64,000 nt of DNA from Porphyra umbilicalis (Eukaryota > Rhodophyta > Bangiophyceae > Bangiales > Bangiaceae), in contig KV918825.1 of the NCBI GenBank assembly GCA_002049455.2, positions 1-64,000 of the forward strand. The letters are read 5' to 3'. Position 1 is the first letter of the stretch, and every line of letters starts with the position of its first letter. Under the pieces are notes generated by a model. That model was not told the origin of the DNA, ran no database searches, and was given only the letters and a program-made list of their open reading frames with translations. Position numbers and translations under genes: made by a program. Below, piece by piece: positions 32,741 to 43,195 of the stretch.

Positions 32741-34330
32741 CGAGGGTCTCCCCCATGAGTTGGCTGCCTTGCAGCCCAACTATCCGGGGATTCCGCGCGG
32801 CTATGCCGCGCGGTACTTCCACGGAGGCCAACCACGCCGGCGTGATGGGGTAGAGCACCTGGCGGCGTGCCACCGAAATGTCCCGCAGCTCGCGCTGCTC
32901 ACAGAGCGCGAGGATACTCTTTTAGCTGCGGCGGAACCACTCCCCCAAGACCGCCGGCATAAAGAAGCTGGGGTCTGTCGCCTCCAATATACGGGGCGAA
33001 CCTGAGTAGTACTCCCACGAGTAATAGGGCGCGTTACCCACCTCGGGAGGAAGCTCCCTGCTCGCCAAGTGGTTTAAGACCTGGCAAACCTGCCAATTCT
33101 CCTTCCGCTGGAGGAAGGGAAAGTCCGTACCCGTCCCCTCGGGGACGGCATAGAGCGTCTCATAGAGCGCCCAGATGCTCGTCCAGACGTGGGTCATCCG
33201 ACGGCTATCGATCGTCGCGTACCGCTGCTCGTCGAGCGAGAGACCGGGGGGTTCCCAGGGGAACCGCCGAAACTTTTCGACCACGACGGCCGGTGCCGGC
33301 CACGAGGCCGACAGGAAGTTGGCCAGAGTGAGGTCAATCTCTTACTCCGGGCCGAGCACATCACCCGAACCGCCCTGTCGGGTATCGACCGCCACGGCGG
33401 CCGCTGAGTCGGCCTCACCGGCCGACGCCATCGGATCTCGTAAAGCGTGGACCCGGAAAGAAGGGGTGGGCCCCACCCAAGGGGGAGCACAGGGACGTCT
33501 GGGACGCGGGACACGGCCCGGACTCTCGCTGTGAGCGCTGTTCCCAACACGTGACGACCCGGACACCTACGGGCGCCCCGGCACGCCGGAACACCGTTCA
33601 GCGGTGACCGTCTTATGCGCCCCGACTCGGGGCCTCTCTCTCGCGTCCGAGTGTTCCCGTGCGATAGACCTCTTGATGGGGGTGTCCCAAAGCACACCCC
33701 CAAGGGGGTGATGGGGCCTTCCCCCGGGGTCTGTCAAAGGCGGTGACAAACCGCCCTCGGGCCTGCGAGACGCGGGCCCTGAGGTGGGGGATATGTGGGG
33801 GAGCCCTCTGGACTCGTATGACACGGCCCCCCAGCCGAGGCCGGAGGGCGTAGGTCGCGAGCTTTCACGTAGCGCTTCCCAAAGGGGGGTGACGTGTGGC
33901 GCCCCTTCGGGTGGGTGCTCAGGGTGGCCCCCGACCACACCCGTAACACCCCCCCCGAGGGGGGTGAACGAAGGAGCATCGCCTGATCAGGCCTCCCTGA
34001 AGGGCCTGACACGCAGGGAAGGGGCGCCAGCCCCTTCGATCTGGGCCCCCTGGAGGGGCCGAGAAGCGTTTGGGAGCTTCTCCATCCGGGGCGGGACCAG
34101 AAGCCGAGATCAGATCTCGGCCAACGAAGATATTCCCCAGGGACTTCCATCGGAGAATTGGAAAATCCTGGGTCTAAGTCCCTTGGCATTGAGAGGGACC
34201 TGCAAGTCCAGGCTGACCCAAAACTCTTTGGGCCACATATCTCTTCCAGTGGAAGAGTGTAACTTTATCCGTGGCAGGGGCCACCGGAGGCCCCTGTTCC
34301 AGGACCGTGGCCCTCTGGGCACCGGTCCCC
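31900..34330. repeat. hairpin-dense region in wrecked retroelement DNA
   Basis: Many perfect short inverted repeats, roughly every 50-100 bp. Examples are GCGAGCTC-AAA-GAGCTCGC near 32275, CCGGGCC-TAT-GGCCCGG near 32497, CCGCGCGGC-TAT-GCCGCGCGG near 32797 and GGTTCCC-AG-GGGAACC near 33251. Further ones are GGGGGTGT/ACACCCCC near 33676, GAAGGGGC-GCCA-GCCCCTTC near 34018, GCCGAGATC-A-GATCTCGGC near 34102 and CAGGGGCC/GGCCCCTG near 34276. They lie in coding and non-coding parts alike. Confidence 0.75.
32922..33566 (-). pseudogene. Gag-like open frame, opposite strand, one stop
   Basis: A minus-strand frame of about 215 codons with one in-frame TAA at 33344-33342. The part after the stop has well-mixed sequence (VEKFRRFPWEPPGLSLDEQR, then MTHVWTSIWALYETLYAV and NWQVCQVLNHLASRELPPE). 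It has a Trp-rich helical feel, like the N-terminal part of retroelement Gag proteins. I assign it to the hairpin-rich retroelement by location and shared hairpins, not by a diagnostic motif. The plausible start is MASAGEADSA near 33432. It points towards the plus-strand reverse transcriptase remnant, so two element pieces are joined head to head near 32740-32920. Confidence 0.45.
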
Positions 34331-34429
34331 CCCATGACCGTTCTCGTGGGCAGGGTTCGTGTGCGCGTTTTGCTTCTTCTGAGGGTATATGAGTGTGAGT
34401 TCCTGGGTCGACCTGCTTTAATGAATAAA
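33567..34429. other. probable leader or LTR debris of the hairpin-rich element
   Basis: No coding frame with support. Dense hairpins extend to about 34330, then a TTTAATGAATAAATC stretch at about 34418. On the minus strand this region lies immediately upstream of the Gag-like frame, where an LTR and leader would be expected. No matching second LTR was found. Confidence 0.35.
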
Positions 34430-36566
34430 TCAGCGTTGCGTTTGCGTTTGTTCCGGCGTTCTGGTGCGCTTCGCGCCCTGTGATCCAGGCGTTCGTGTTC
34501 TTTCTCCTTTGTGTCGCTCCGCATCCGGCGCCGGGGTTTCTGACGGGGTCGTACCCGGTCGGCTTTGAGGGCAGAAACCACTACGAGTATCTGATCCATC
34601 TGACCACCCGTCCATCGCGGCATCGTCCATATCAGCAGCGGGGTGTGGGGGAGGCGCCTGCACGGGTGCGCCCGAGCCCGTCTCTCTATCCAACACAGTC
34701 AGAAGCTCGTGCTCGGCGTCCGGGCGGCAGTAGGGACCTAGCACGTCCGGGCGTCGCAGCTGTGAGGTGCTGAAGATGAGATATGATTGCGTGTACACCC
34801 GCTCGTTGGTTACGCAGTTGCGCCTGGTCGTTCAGATCCCCTTGAGTGTCTTAAAAATTGTCTCCCCGTCAGCGGCCGACGACGGTATCGCCAACAGCCG
34901 AGCTGCTACGGGCTGCAGTGCGCGAAACGGACAACCCCACAGGCGCCACCACAAGAAGTGGTGCAGGTTGCGCTCGCTCGGAAGCGCGCCATGCGCCGTG
35001 TCAATGGCCGTAAAGCCCGCCATGTCTGCCAACAGGGCTGTCCTTGCAGACACGTCCCCTCCGCAAAGGCTGTCGACGGCAGCATCCCGCATGTCGGCCA
35101 GGGCCTGGCCACCCCACCGGAGCAACAATAACCGGCCGCGCACGGGGCGCCAGAAAGGGTCCAAAAAACGAAGGCCAACACCACTATAGGGTCCGAGAAT
35201 GGCGTGAACGTCCTCTCGAGAGCTCGTTGCAGCAGCTGGCGCTCCGCCACCGAAATACCCGTGAATTTATGGGCCAATGCGGCCCGCAGGCACGCAAGCA
35301 CTCCCGTGTAGGAAGACAGGGGTGCTGAGTCGGCCTCAAGATGCTCCACGACCCGTGCAAGAAAGCACAGGAAGGGAGAGGCCCGTCGGATTGCATCAGC
35401 TGCCGCAGTGAAGTTGGCAGCTGCTGCTACCGGCGCAGGCACAAGGATGGGGGCCGCAGAGTGGGCTTTTGTAGCAGGGCACGCTGAAGGGCCGGAAGGG
35501 TGGCGCCCACGGACGCAATGGTCGCCCCCTCGTCGGCCCCACAGGTCCGAATGTAAGAGCGGAGGGCGCCCACCTCGGCCCTCCCGCCCGCCAACATCTT
35601 GCGCACCGCTCGCAATAGCGACCTGGCACGGGAGGAGCGCTTGAAGAAGACGGTGATGATGAGCGACTCGCGTAGCGCAAGCGCGCAGACCGTTGCGCGC
35701 GCAGCATCAGTCGCAACGAGATTTGCTGCCTGAGCAGCGCACCCAAAGGCAAAAAGGAACCGTCCCCGGTCCACCGCACGCGTGCGCAAGGCCACCATCA
35801 TGTATGTCGAGTCCGTGCACAGAGCCAGCACCCGACTACTGGAAAACAGCGGCAGGGGGCTTGCAGCACCGGCCAGCTCCGCAGATGAGGAGGTGGCCAC
35901 GCCTCTCAGCAGTGGACCAATCAAATCCGCGTCGAGGCGTTCCAGGAGGGTGTCAGCCGTCCCAGCCTCCACCCCCAGCCGGAAGATGCCAACCAGGATT
36001 AGTCGGGGGGTATACACCATAATATTGTATACCCCAGAGCCATTCTCGTCCGTCATCTCGTCCAGCAATGCGAAGAGGGCATCGCAGCCAATCATAATTG
36101 CCGCCGCAGCGCCATCCGACGCGCTCACCGAAACCGGCAGGTGCGTCCGCGCCACAATGTTTCGGCTGCCTGGTCCGTCAAACCGGTCACCGGAGATGAG
36201 CCGTAGCACGGAGCGCCACGCGTCTGTATCAAACGCGGAGAATGCAAAGCCAGACTCCAACTGAACTTGCGCAAATAGCTGCCGCCAAAGCGTCCGCGTT
36301 GCCGACATCAGCGCGGGAAGGGAGCAATCACAGTCAGGGGAGCCAGCATCAGTGTCGCCGTCCCTACGAGGCAACAAATTGTCCAGCATACCGGGGAAGC
36401 ACTCTACCGCCAGCGCGCACGACATGAGATGGCGCCGAGCGCTCGACGCATTCTTGGAGACGTCCTTGCACGTGCAAGATGCCGCCTTGCAGGACATCGT
36501 GGTATCGTTGACGTCAATGTACTCCCACACTGGGAAGGCCGATGCAGGCCGAACAGGCGAGGTCAT
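34430..36566 (-). pseudogene. hAT superfamily transposase with N-terminal BED-type finger, broken
   Basis: The start at 36566 is followed by a BED-type zinc finger (PVWEYIDVND, then paired Cys and HLMSC). The catalytic core shows DEMTDENGSGVYNIMVYTP and the second acidic site CTDSTYMM near 35800, followed by FGCAAQAANLV, the hAT Cys/His region. The C-terminal dimerisation domain reads LLAIPSSAADGETIFK and continues RRNCVTNERVYTQSYLIF. There are three breaks. One falls at a C5 run near 35448 and one at a T6 run near 35165, each mended by one extra base. The third is an in-frame TGA at 34834-34832. With two added bases the frame is 713 codons. A longer open frame upstream of 36566 is Arg/Pro-rich chance sequence. 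Terminal repeats of the parent element were not found. It could once have driven the hAT-type miniature elements here, but this is not shown. Confidence 0.82.
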
Positions 36567-37602
36567 GGCGGGTGGGGGGGGGGAAGACGGGATGGTGGGG
36601 GTACAGTAGGAGGCGGGTAGGAGGAGAAGCAAGCGGAAGAGGGACGAACGGGGTTGAGGAAGATGGGTGGGGGAATGCTGTTGAGATAGGCACTGGGCCT
36701 CCTGCAGCGTCGACCCTGCGCAAACAACAGCAACAGGGGGGGGTGGCCAGGGCTTCTGTTCAGCCGCATGCGCGTTCTGGTTCGCTGCTGGGGACGCTTC
36801 TGAGCCTCTCAGTCGCTGCACCAGGCCGGGTTGAGGTGCTGAGCGAGCCACGTATTCGCCATCTTGACCATGATCACAGTGCAAAGGAAAGTGCAGAAAC
36901 CCCGCATATTGCAAGCTGTGACGTGCAACGGTAATTTCCATGAAATTTCCATACTTGGCGTGCAATCGTGCATCTCTACACTTTGCCTTGCAAACACAGC
37001 GCATCCCCGCCCGGTTGGCTCGCCGCAACCCCCACCCCTCCCGCTCTGCCGCAAACATCGGGTGCGGCCGGGCCGCCAGCCACGCCGGACGGCGGCGTCG
37101 CAACCTGCACCATCGCCTAGGGCTGTCCACCACCCCCGCGACACCCCCCCCCTCCCCTCCACGCAGAGGCCGCGCGGATGGCAACAGGAAGTATTGGCGG
37201 GCGGCGAGGAGGGCGACGCGGGAGCTCCCCACCGCCCGCCGCTCGCTCGGCAGCGACAGTACATGGCACAGCGGCTCGCTCAGCCGCCCACGCGCCCGCA
37301 AGGGGGGCGCGGCCGACCCGACCATCGGGCCCCAATGGGAGACATGCGCTGATGACCACGGCCACGCACGGGCATCCCCCCCCCTCCCCCTCATTCCAAG
37401 ACTCCCTACCCCGCACCCCGTCACTCCACTCTGTTTCTGCCGCCGGCCGCCGCGCGCGCGAAGACGACCGCATGCACCAGGCGTCCGTCGTCCGCCTTCG
37501 GCCACGGCGGCGGCCAATGCCAGTGATGGCCTCGCGAGCGCCGCCCGCTCTGGGTGCTTGCTGCGGCCGCACCCGCTCGAGCGGTGGCCACCACACCCGT
37601 AC
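36567..37602. other. stretch upstream of the hAT gene, no clear gene
   Basis: 36567-36960 has polypurine tracts and AT-richer DNA. 36960-37602 is GC-rich with Ala/Arg/Pro frames. Further exons of the minus-strand gene at 37603-38294 probably lie here, after its donor at 37602, but I could not place them. Confidence 0.35.
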
Positions 37603-38294
37603 CTGCGCCGACTGCGGCAAGCTTCCCACCCGTGTCTGCACCGCCGCGGTCGCGACCGCAGCATATGGCGCCATGTAGCGTGGCGCCAGTTGACGAAGCT
37701 CAGTCGGCGGCGGCGGCGGCTCCAGTACTGTGTGTCGCCCGCGTTCACGTGGTGGCCGTCTGTCGGCCGCCTCGCAGTGGCCCGCGCGGCGGCCGCATGG
37801 GCCGGAGGCGTCGTCAGGCGGCGCCTGGAAAGCGCAGTCACGGCGGGGGCGGCGAGTGGCTTGCCATCCATGGCAGCATGATGCTCCACTCCTCTACGCA
37901 CGCAAACAGAACTTTCATGAACCATCTTCACATACTTGGAATGTCACCAATTCCATGCCGTCGGTGCACTCGCGGACACGGGGCAGTCCGGCGGGTGCTT
38001 CCGCACCACAAACAAACGAGCTGAGCTTCTCGCGGGTGGCCAGCTGGTAGTATTTGTCGGTCCTGAGGAACCAAGAGGCAATCTCTGCGTTGGGGAAGGG
38101 GGGGCGGCGGTGTCGGGGGAGAGACGGGAGGGGAGGGGGGCCGGTACGCAGGGGCCTTGAGGCCCCGCGATGGGGAGGGCGGGGGGGGCGGCGCAACTGC
38201 CCCCCCACAAGCCCAGAGAGCTGAAAGCATGTCAATACCCTCCAGGAAGGCCGCTGAGGGCCTGCGCGTGGCGTGGTCAACCATAGCGCCGGTT
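37603..38294 (-). CDS. three exons of an unrecognised multi-exon gene
   Basis: Three exons fit each other in phase. Exon A is 38294-38239 (acceptor GCGCTCACAG; contains MVDHATRRPSAAFLE; donor GTATTG). Exon B is 38084-37936 (acceptor TCCCCAACGCAG; contains IASWFLRTDKYYQLATRE and DGMELVTFQ; canonical donor GTATGT). Exon C is 37824-37603 (acceptor CTTTCCAG; exactly 74 codons; contains PTELRQLAPRYMAPYAAVAT; donor CAG/GTACGG). The A-B junction reconstitutes a Glu codon inside a continuous helical stretch (AAFLE-E-IASWF). I do not recognise the protein, and both ends lie beyond these exons. The hAT pseudogene lies downstream. Exon C is Arg/Pro-rich in its first half and less certain than A and B. 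Confidence 0.5.
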
Positions 38295-41200
38295 CTGTGA
38301 GCGCCCGTTGCAAGGTGAGAGTACGCTACGAATGTGTAGATACTCGCGCCGAGACCCTACTTATTCTCGAGCGAGCATGCCCCCGAGTTCTCTCAAGACT
38401 AAGGAGACGCTTTTGAGTCCGTTTCTGTTGTCAGAATGAGCACAAGAGGGCCCAGAAGAACAAGAGAAGCGGTGTACCAAAATCGCATCATTTGATGCGA
38501 TTCGCGATCTGTCTGCAGAATAGACACTAGACGGCGGCAACGGCGACCTATCGTCGGCGTATTGGTGGCGACCCGCGGCGTCGGCATCGACTGCTCGTCG
38601 GTCGCCATGCCCCCAGGTGGAGGTGCCGCCGCCTCCGCCGTGGCAGCCGCTACCGCCGCCACCACCACCGCCGGCAGCCGCGCGGCCGGCGGCCGCCGGT
38701 GCGCGCCTCCGTATTCGACGAGGGCGCTCGCGGCGGCCGGCGTGCCACGAGATGGAGCTGTCGCCCCCGCTGCGGTCACGGCTGCCGCCGCCGCCATGGC
38801 CGCCGGCGGCAGCCGCGCCAACCGGCACGTGGCAGCGGGCGCGCCGCCGCGGGGTCGCCGATGACGGTTGCGCGTGGCGCGCAGGGTGGCGCTTGTCACC
38901 AGCAGATATGTCCGGCGGGCGCGTTCTCGTTGCGTGATCGACAATGTCATTTGACTGACATGGTTGGTCGCGTGTCAGTCATTGATTCGCACACAGTTGG
39001 ATCAATAATTCTGTATCGGCCAAATAGTACTGACAGATATGCTCAAAATCAGTGGTAAATCATTTGCGCTGATTATGCCTGAAACAGGACAAAACGGTTA
39101 GCTATGCGACTGCGTGGGTGTCACCTTGTATCCACCGTATGACTTTCTTTGCAGCCCCCCTGGGCAATTTCTTGGCGACACAGCTCGCGCCTGTGTCGCC
39201 TCGAAGATACCAAGAAGTAACCCGAAAAAGCGAGTGGGCAGGCAATGGCGCTGTTGATGGCACGGCGGCGGCGGAGGCAGTCGTCGTCACGCCGTGCTCA
39301 TGAGCGCCCTCTGGCAGCGAGACAGTCGATGCAATCGCATTTGCGCAAAGAGGCCGTCGAATTCATGTGTCAGGTCGCGAGGACGCCGCGACACGGGAGT
39401 GCGAACTGATCTGTAGCGTTGCTGACAAAAGTGGTCCCCGTTCCCATAATTGAAGAGTCTGATCGTAAGGGCGCGAAGGACGCACCGAAGGCGCGCGTCC
39501 CCGTTGCACCGCATGCGCTCCCAGGTGCCTGTCCAGTGTCGACGCGTCGTCTGCTGCCAGCGGTCTCTGCCGCCCCTGCCAGTTGCCACAGACGAAATCA
39601 AGGCCTCGGCGTGGGCGCAGCTAGGGGGCTTCACGCGGGGAGCAGCGACGGTTGCTGTTCAACGCCTTCCCGAGCCCCCCACTTGGCCTGTTGCAACAGG
39701 TCTTGCCATCGAGTCGCTTTGTTCGACCGGTTCGCACTGTCTGTGTCACAGCACGTTGTCAAATTGGGTCACGGAGAACTTAAAATATATGCGAACCGTG
39801 AGAGGTCGTGAGAGAAATGTTTTTCCATGCAGCAAACCTCGTGACACCATCCTCGCAAATGTCGCTGTGTCGATCTCTAAAAGGCTCTGTCTGAGAAGGC
39901 TTTCTGACACCCCCAGAGACCTTCTTACCCCACCCACCTGGTCACCCCTACCCATGTGCGTACTCGTCTACTCCCAATAGCTGCGGGCACCGCCCAACCA
40001 CGGACACTTGTGCTTGCCTCCTTTCCTGTCCTCTCCCACTCCTTTCTCCTTCTGGCAGGGGGGGGGGGGCGAGGGGGGCTGCACATACATGCCGAGGGGG
40101 TCGGGGAGGATGGGGGCGCAAACGGTGTCGCTAGAGTGGGACGGCTGCTGGCATTGCCGTGCAGAGCTCTGGCAGGGTCATGGGGCAGGTCCTCCTTGCG
40201 CGATCAAACGGCACCCTTCACACCCAGTTCAAGGCAGACTTGGCGTACACAGTATGCATTCTTGCGGGCACATGGAGACCTCTGCTCGGACGCCTCACCG
40301 TCGTAGCTTGTGTCAGCCAGACTTTGTTCAGTACCTGTTGGCATGATAGTCTGCTACCAATGGGGACCCAGGATGCGCCCCCGGTCAACCGGGCAGCCAA
40401 CCAGCGGGCTGGAAAACGTCAAGCCTTGTGCTTGGGGATAGCGGGGCGATTAATAATAATTCGAAGTGCTGGGCGGCGCCAATGCGCGCCATCGGCATGT
40501 GTGCAGGTGACTGCCATGCTGCCCCCAGCCCCGCTCCTGGCTGCCGCCCAAGTGCACAAGTGCTGCCAACATCCCCGCTCGCTCTCCTGGCCGACCGCTC
40601 GGCCCACCCTCCTGGCGGACCGCCCCGCCCACCCTCTGGTCGACCGCCCCACCCACCCTCCTGGCCGGAAGCCCCGGCCACCCTCTGTTCGATCGCCCCG
40701 CCCACCCTCCTGCCGACCGCCCTCGTTCCTGTTGTATTCTTATCTGCATCCCCTCCATCCCACGCATTCTCTCCAGCTCGCACGGGGGCGGGGGGGAGTC
40801 ACTCTACGACGGGCCGGACGACGTTTGCAGTCGCTGGACTAGTGGTGGTGGCGATTGGGTGGGGATCCACACTGGCGCAGTGTGGATAGTGTGACGCGCG
40901 CGGTGGGTGGGTGGTGGATGGGTTGGATGAACTGACCACGTACTTCTTTTTCGTGTTCGCTCGCCCGTCCCCCATGTATCCTTACCATGCATATGTGCGA
41001 TGGCTTCCTCTTTCTTGGCTTCTGTTTCTTTGCAAACCAATGGGTGTTGCTGACATCGAAGTCGAGTAACTTGTGTCATACGCACATGCATGCGTGGTGT
41101 CCGCGAGTCGCTGACATGGTGAGCTTGCTGTTGTCCGGTGGCCTGTAGCTCTGTCAGAGTTTGCGGCTGTGTGCAGTTAGCTACATGTCTGCGTGACTCT

Positions 41201-43195
41201 GTAGCACACCGTGGCTTTCTTATCGATTTCGTGTCTGCTCTGCCACCCGTGCCCGCGCCGAGCAACAATAAAGCGACCGTGTCTTTCAATGCATCTTTGG
41301 CATGTATCCTCAATGCTGGCCGGTGTCACATCCTTTCCTCCGTCAGGGTCTTGCTCCACTTCTTCCCCGAGACCTCCGAGGGATCATTGCGGCGAGTCTC
41401 GCAACATATGTCTCGAAGGATGTGAACTTCTCCTTAAAGATTGGGCAAAGAGGAGTTATGTACTCATTTTCGATCTCTCTCTGAACGCAAAGGGGTCGAG
41501 CAGCAATACGGTTCGGCCTTGTTGCAGATACCTTGGAACCTGACACGAGATTTCATCGACGCGCTGTGGTGGGTCCACGTGGGCGCTCTCGAGAGTCTCC
41601 ACGCCTAGTTCAGTCGGCTCTTCTACGTCTGAGCATTACATCAGCACTCGAAAAGCCCAGCTGTGACGTGCTAAAGTTCTAGTGGTCGAGATGCAAATGA
41701 GCCGCGTTACATTATTTTTCACGGGTCCCCATTTTTTTTCCCTCTTCGATGGCCTCTCTGGGAGGGTTGACCGACCCCCCACAATTGTCTGTGATCCAAA
41801 CATGGTCTGAGACGGCGGCGAATCACGATTTGTTCACGCCTGGTCAATACTGAAGCACGCAGGCGTACGAGCACCGTTCCCTTGATAGTACTGCTCTTCG
41901 TCTCGGAGACCGCGGGCTTGCCGCAGTGGGGCGCAAAAACAGCGGATGCCAGTCAAGCTGGGATGTAGGCCATCAAATCATACCGCTGAACAGTGGATGC
42001 TGATGGGACGGGAGTGGGGAAGTGGGGTGGCGGGAGGGATCATGCGCTTGGGACATGCAAAAAGTCTTGGGAGAAGAGGGGCGTTCACCCTTCCCCCCAC
42101 CCCCCTGTTGGGTCAAGTCGGTCGGCCCTCCTATGGTCCAACCTTCAAATCGCAGCCACGTTCAGGTCCTACAACCTCCTGTACCCCCGGCAATAAGTAC
42201 GGGGGGGGAGGTGTGGACCATGCGGCGCACCTTAATGGAAGCTCCCCCTCCACTTCCGGAGACACAGACGGTGTGGTGAGCCAGAGTGCGCCATCAGAAA
42301 GTGGTTCTGACCACTTCCGCGGCTCTGACGTGTCCTTTTTGAGCAAAAGCCGCGTGGTCCGGAACTCAGGTCCTGCCTCGTGCCCCTCGCCCCATCCCCG
42401 TCGGCCACGCCCGTGTTCTTCGTTTTTTTGGGACTGCGCCTCGGTTTCTTTCTCGTGGAGGTGTCATCTACTGCTGCTTGAGAAGCTCAACAGGAGACGA
42501 CACGCGACAACTGAGCGACAACAAAGCTCACTGGGGTCGCCCTCATGGATACACAATGTTCATGGCCAGACTGCAGTCATGCCGTGAACAGTCCGAGGAA
42601 CGACGCCGCAGCTCGACCACCCGAGCTGGGATGGTGAGGATGCGGGTGGGGTGGTCCAGATGGGGTGGTCCTACCCCAGCTGGGATGGTCGGGATGCGAC
42701 TTCGTTCCTCGCTGACTTTCCTGGGAGCCATTCGAATGTTCATTGCTGCACCTACCCTTGAAGGCCATTGAAAGAGGTCATGTCGCTCTCCACGTTTCCA
42801 GACCCCTTGAAAGATGGGCGCCCGCTCTGAAAGGTGACTGTTTGAGCTGACAGAAACTCAAGTGACCAATGAGCTATCGTATTTGAGGAGCAACTCAACC
42901 GGGAGCCACAATTCTATTAAAAACAAAGAAGAGCCGATGCACCCATTGCTAACTAAATAGGCGCGTCTCCTGGCCGATGACCTCAATGTCTTGGGTCGTG
43001 CTGTATTTGCTGGCTGCCTGAGACGAGGAGGGCATTTTACAACCCACCGCTTGCGTAGCTGTGAGGCTCTATGGCACCGTACGCACGGTTCGTACTGCAG
43101 CCCCGCACCGAGCTACTCACGCGTCCAGCGACGCTATACGTGCGAAATCGTCTCTTGCTACCCCTTTCTCTTTGCTTCGCCTTGTTCTATTGGGG
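38295..43195. other. long stretch without a firm gene
   Basis: 38560-38930 is a GC-rich island with Ala-rich frames on both strands. Minus-strand frames at 39287-39634 and 39746-39955 have ordinary residue usage (LRALTIRLFNYGNGDHFC; SLLEIDTATFARMVSRG). They could be upstream exons of the gene at 37603-38294, but no splice links were found. A minisatellite lies at 40590-40725. 41000-41900 is AT-richer with nothing recognised. At 41946-42587 (+) a 213-codon frame has a Ser-rich part but no motif. 42780-43195 is AT-rich and probably promoter for the next gene. Confidence 0.4.
40590..40725. repeat. minisatellite, unit about 24-25 bp
   Basis: About five units like CCGCCCCGCCCACCCTCCTG occur with 1-3 differences each. 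They are readable as Pro-rich or Arg-rich in several frames, so I treat them as non-coding. Confidence 0.65.

Noticed and set aside
32277..32820. Perfect hairpins as microRNA precursors
   Set aside because: Stems are only 7-9 bp and belong to a hairpin-rich retroelement.
36567..37931. Extension of the hAT transposase frame far upstream of its finger
   Set aside because: The extension is Arg/Pro-rich, unlike the transposase, and crosses better-supported exons at 37603-38294. The start at 36566 fits the family.
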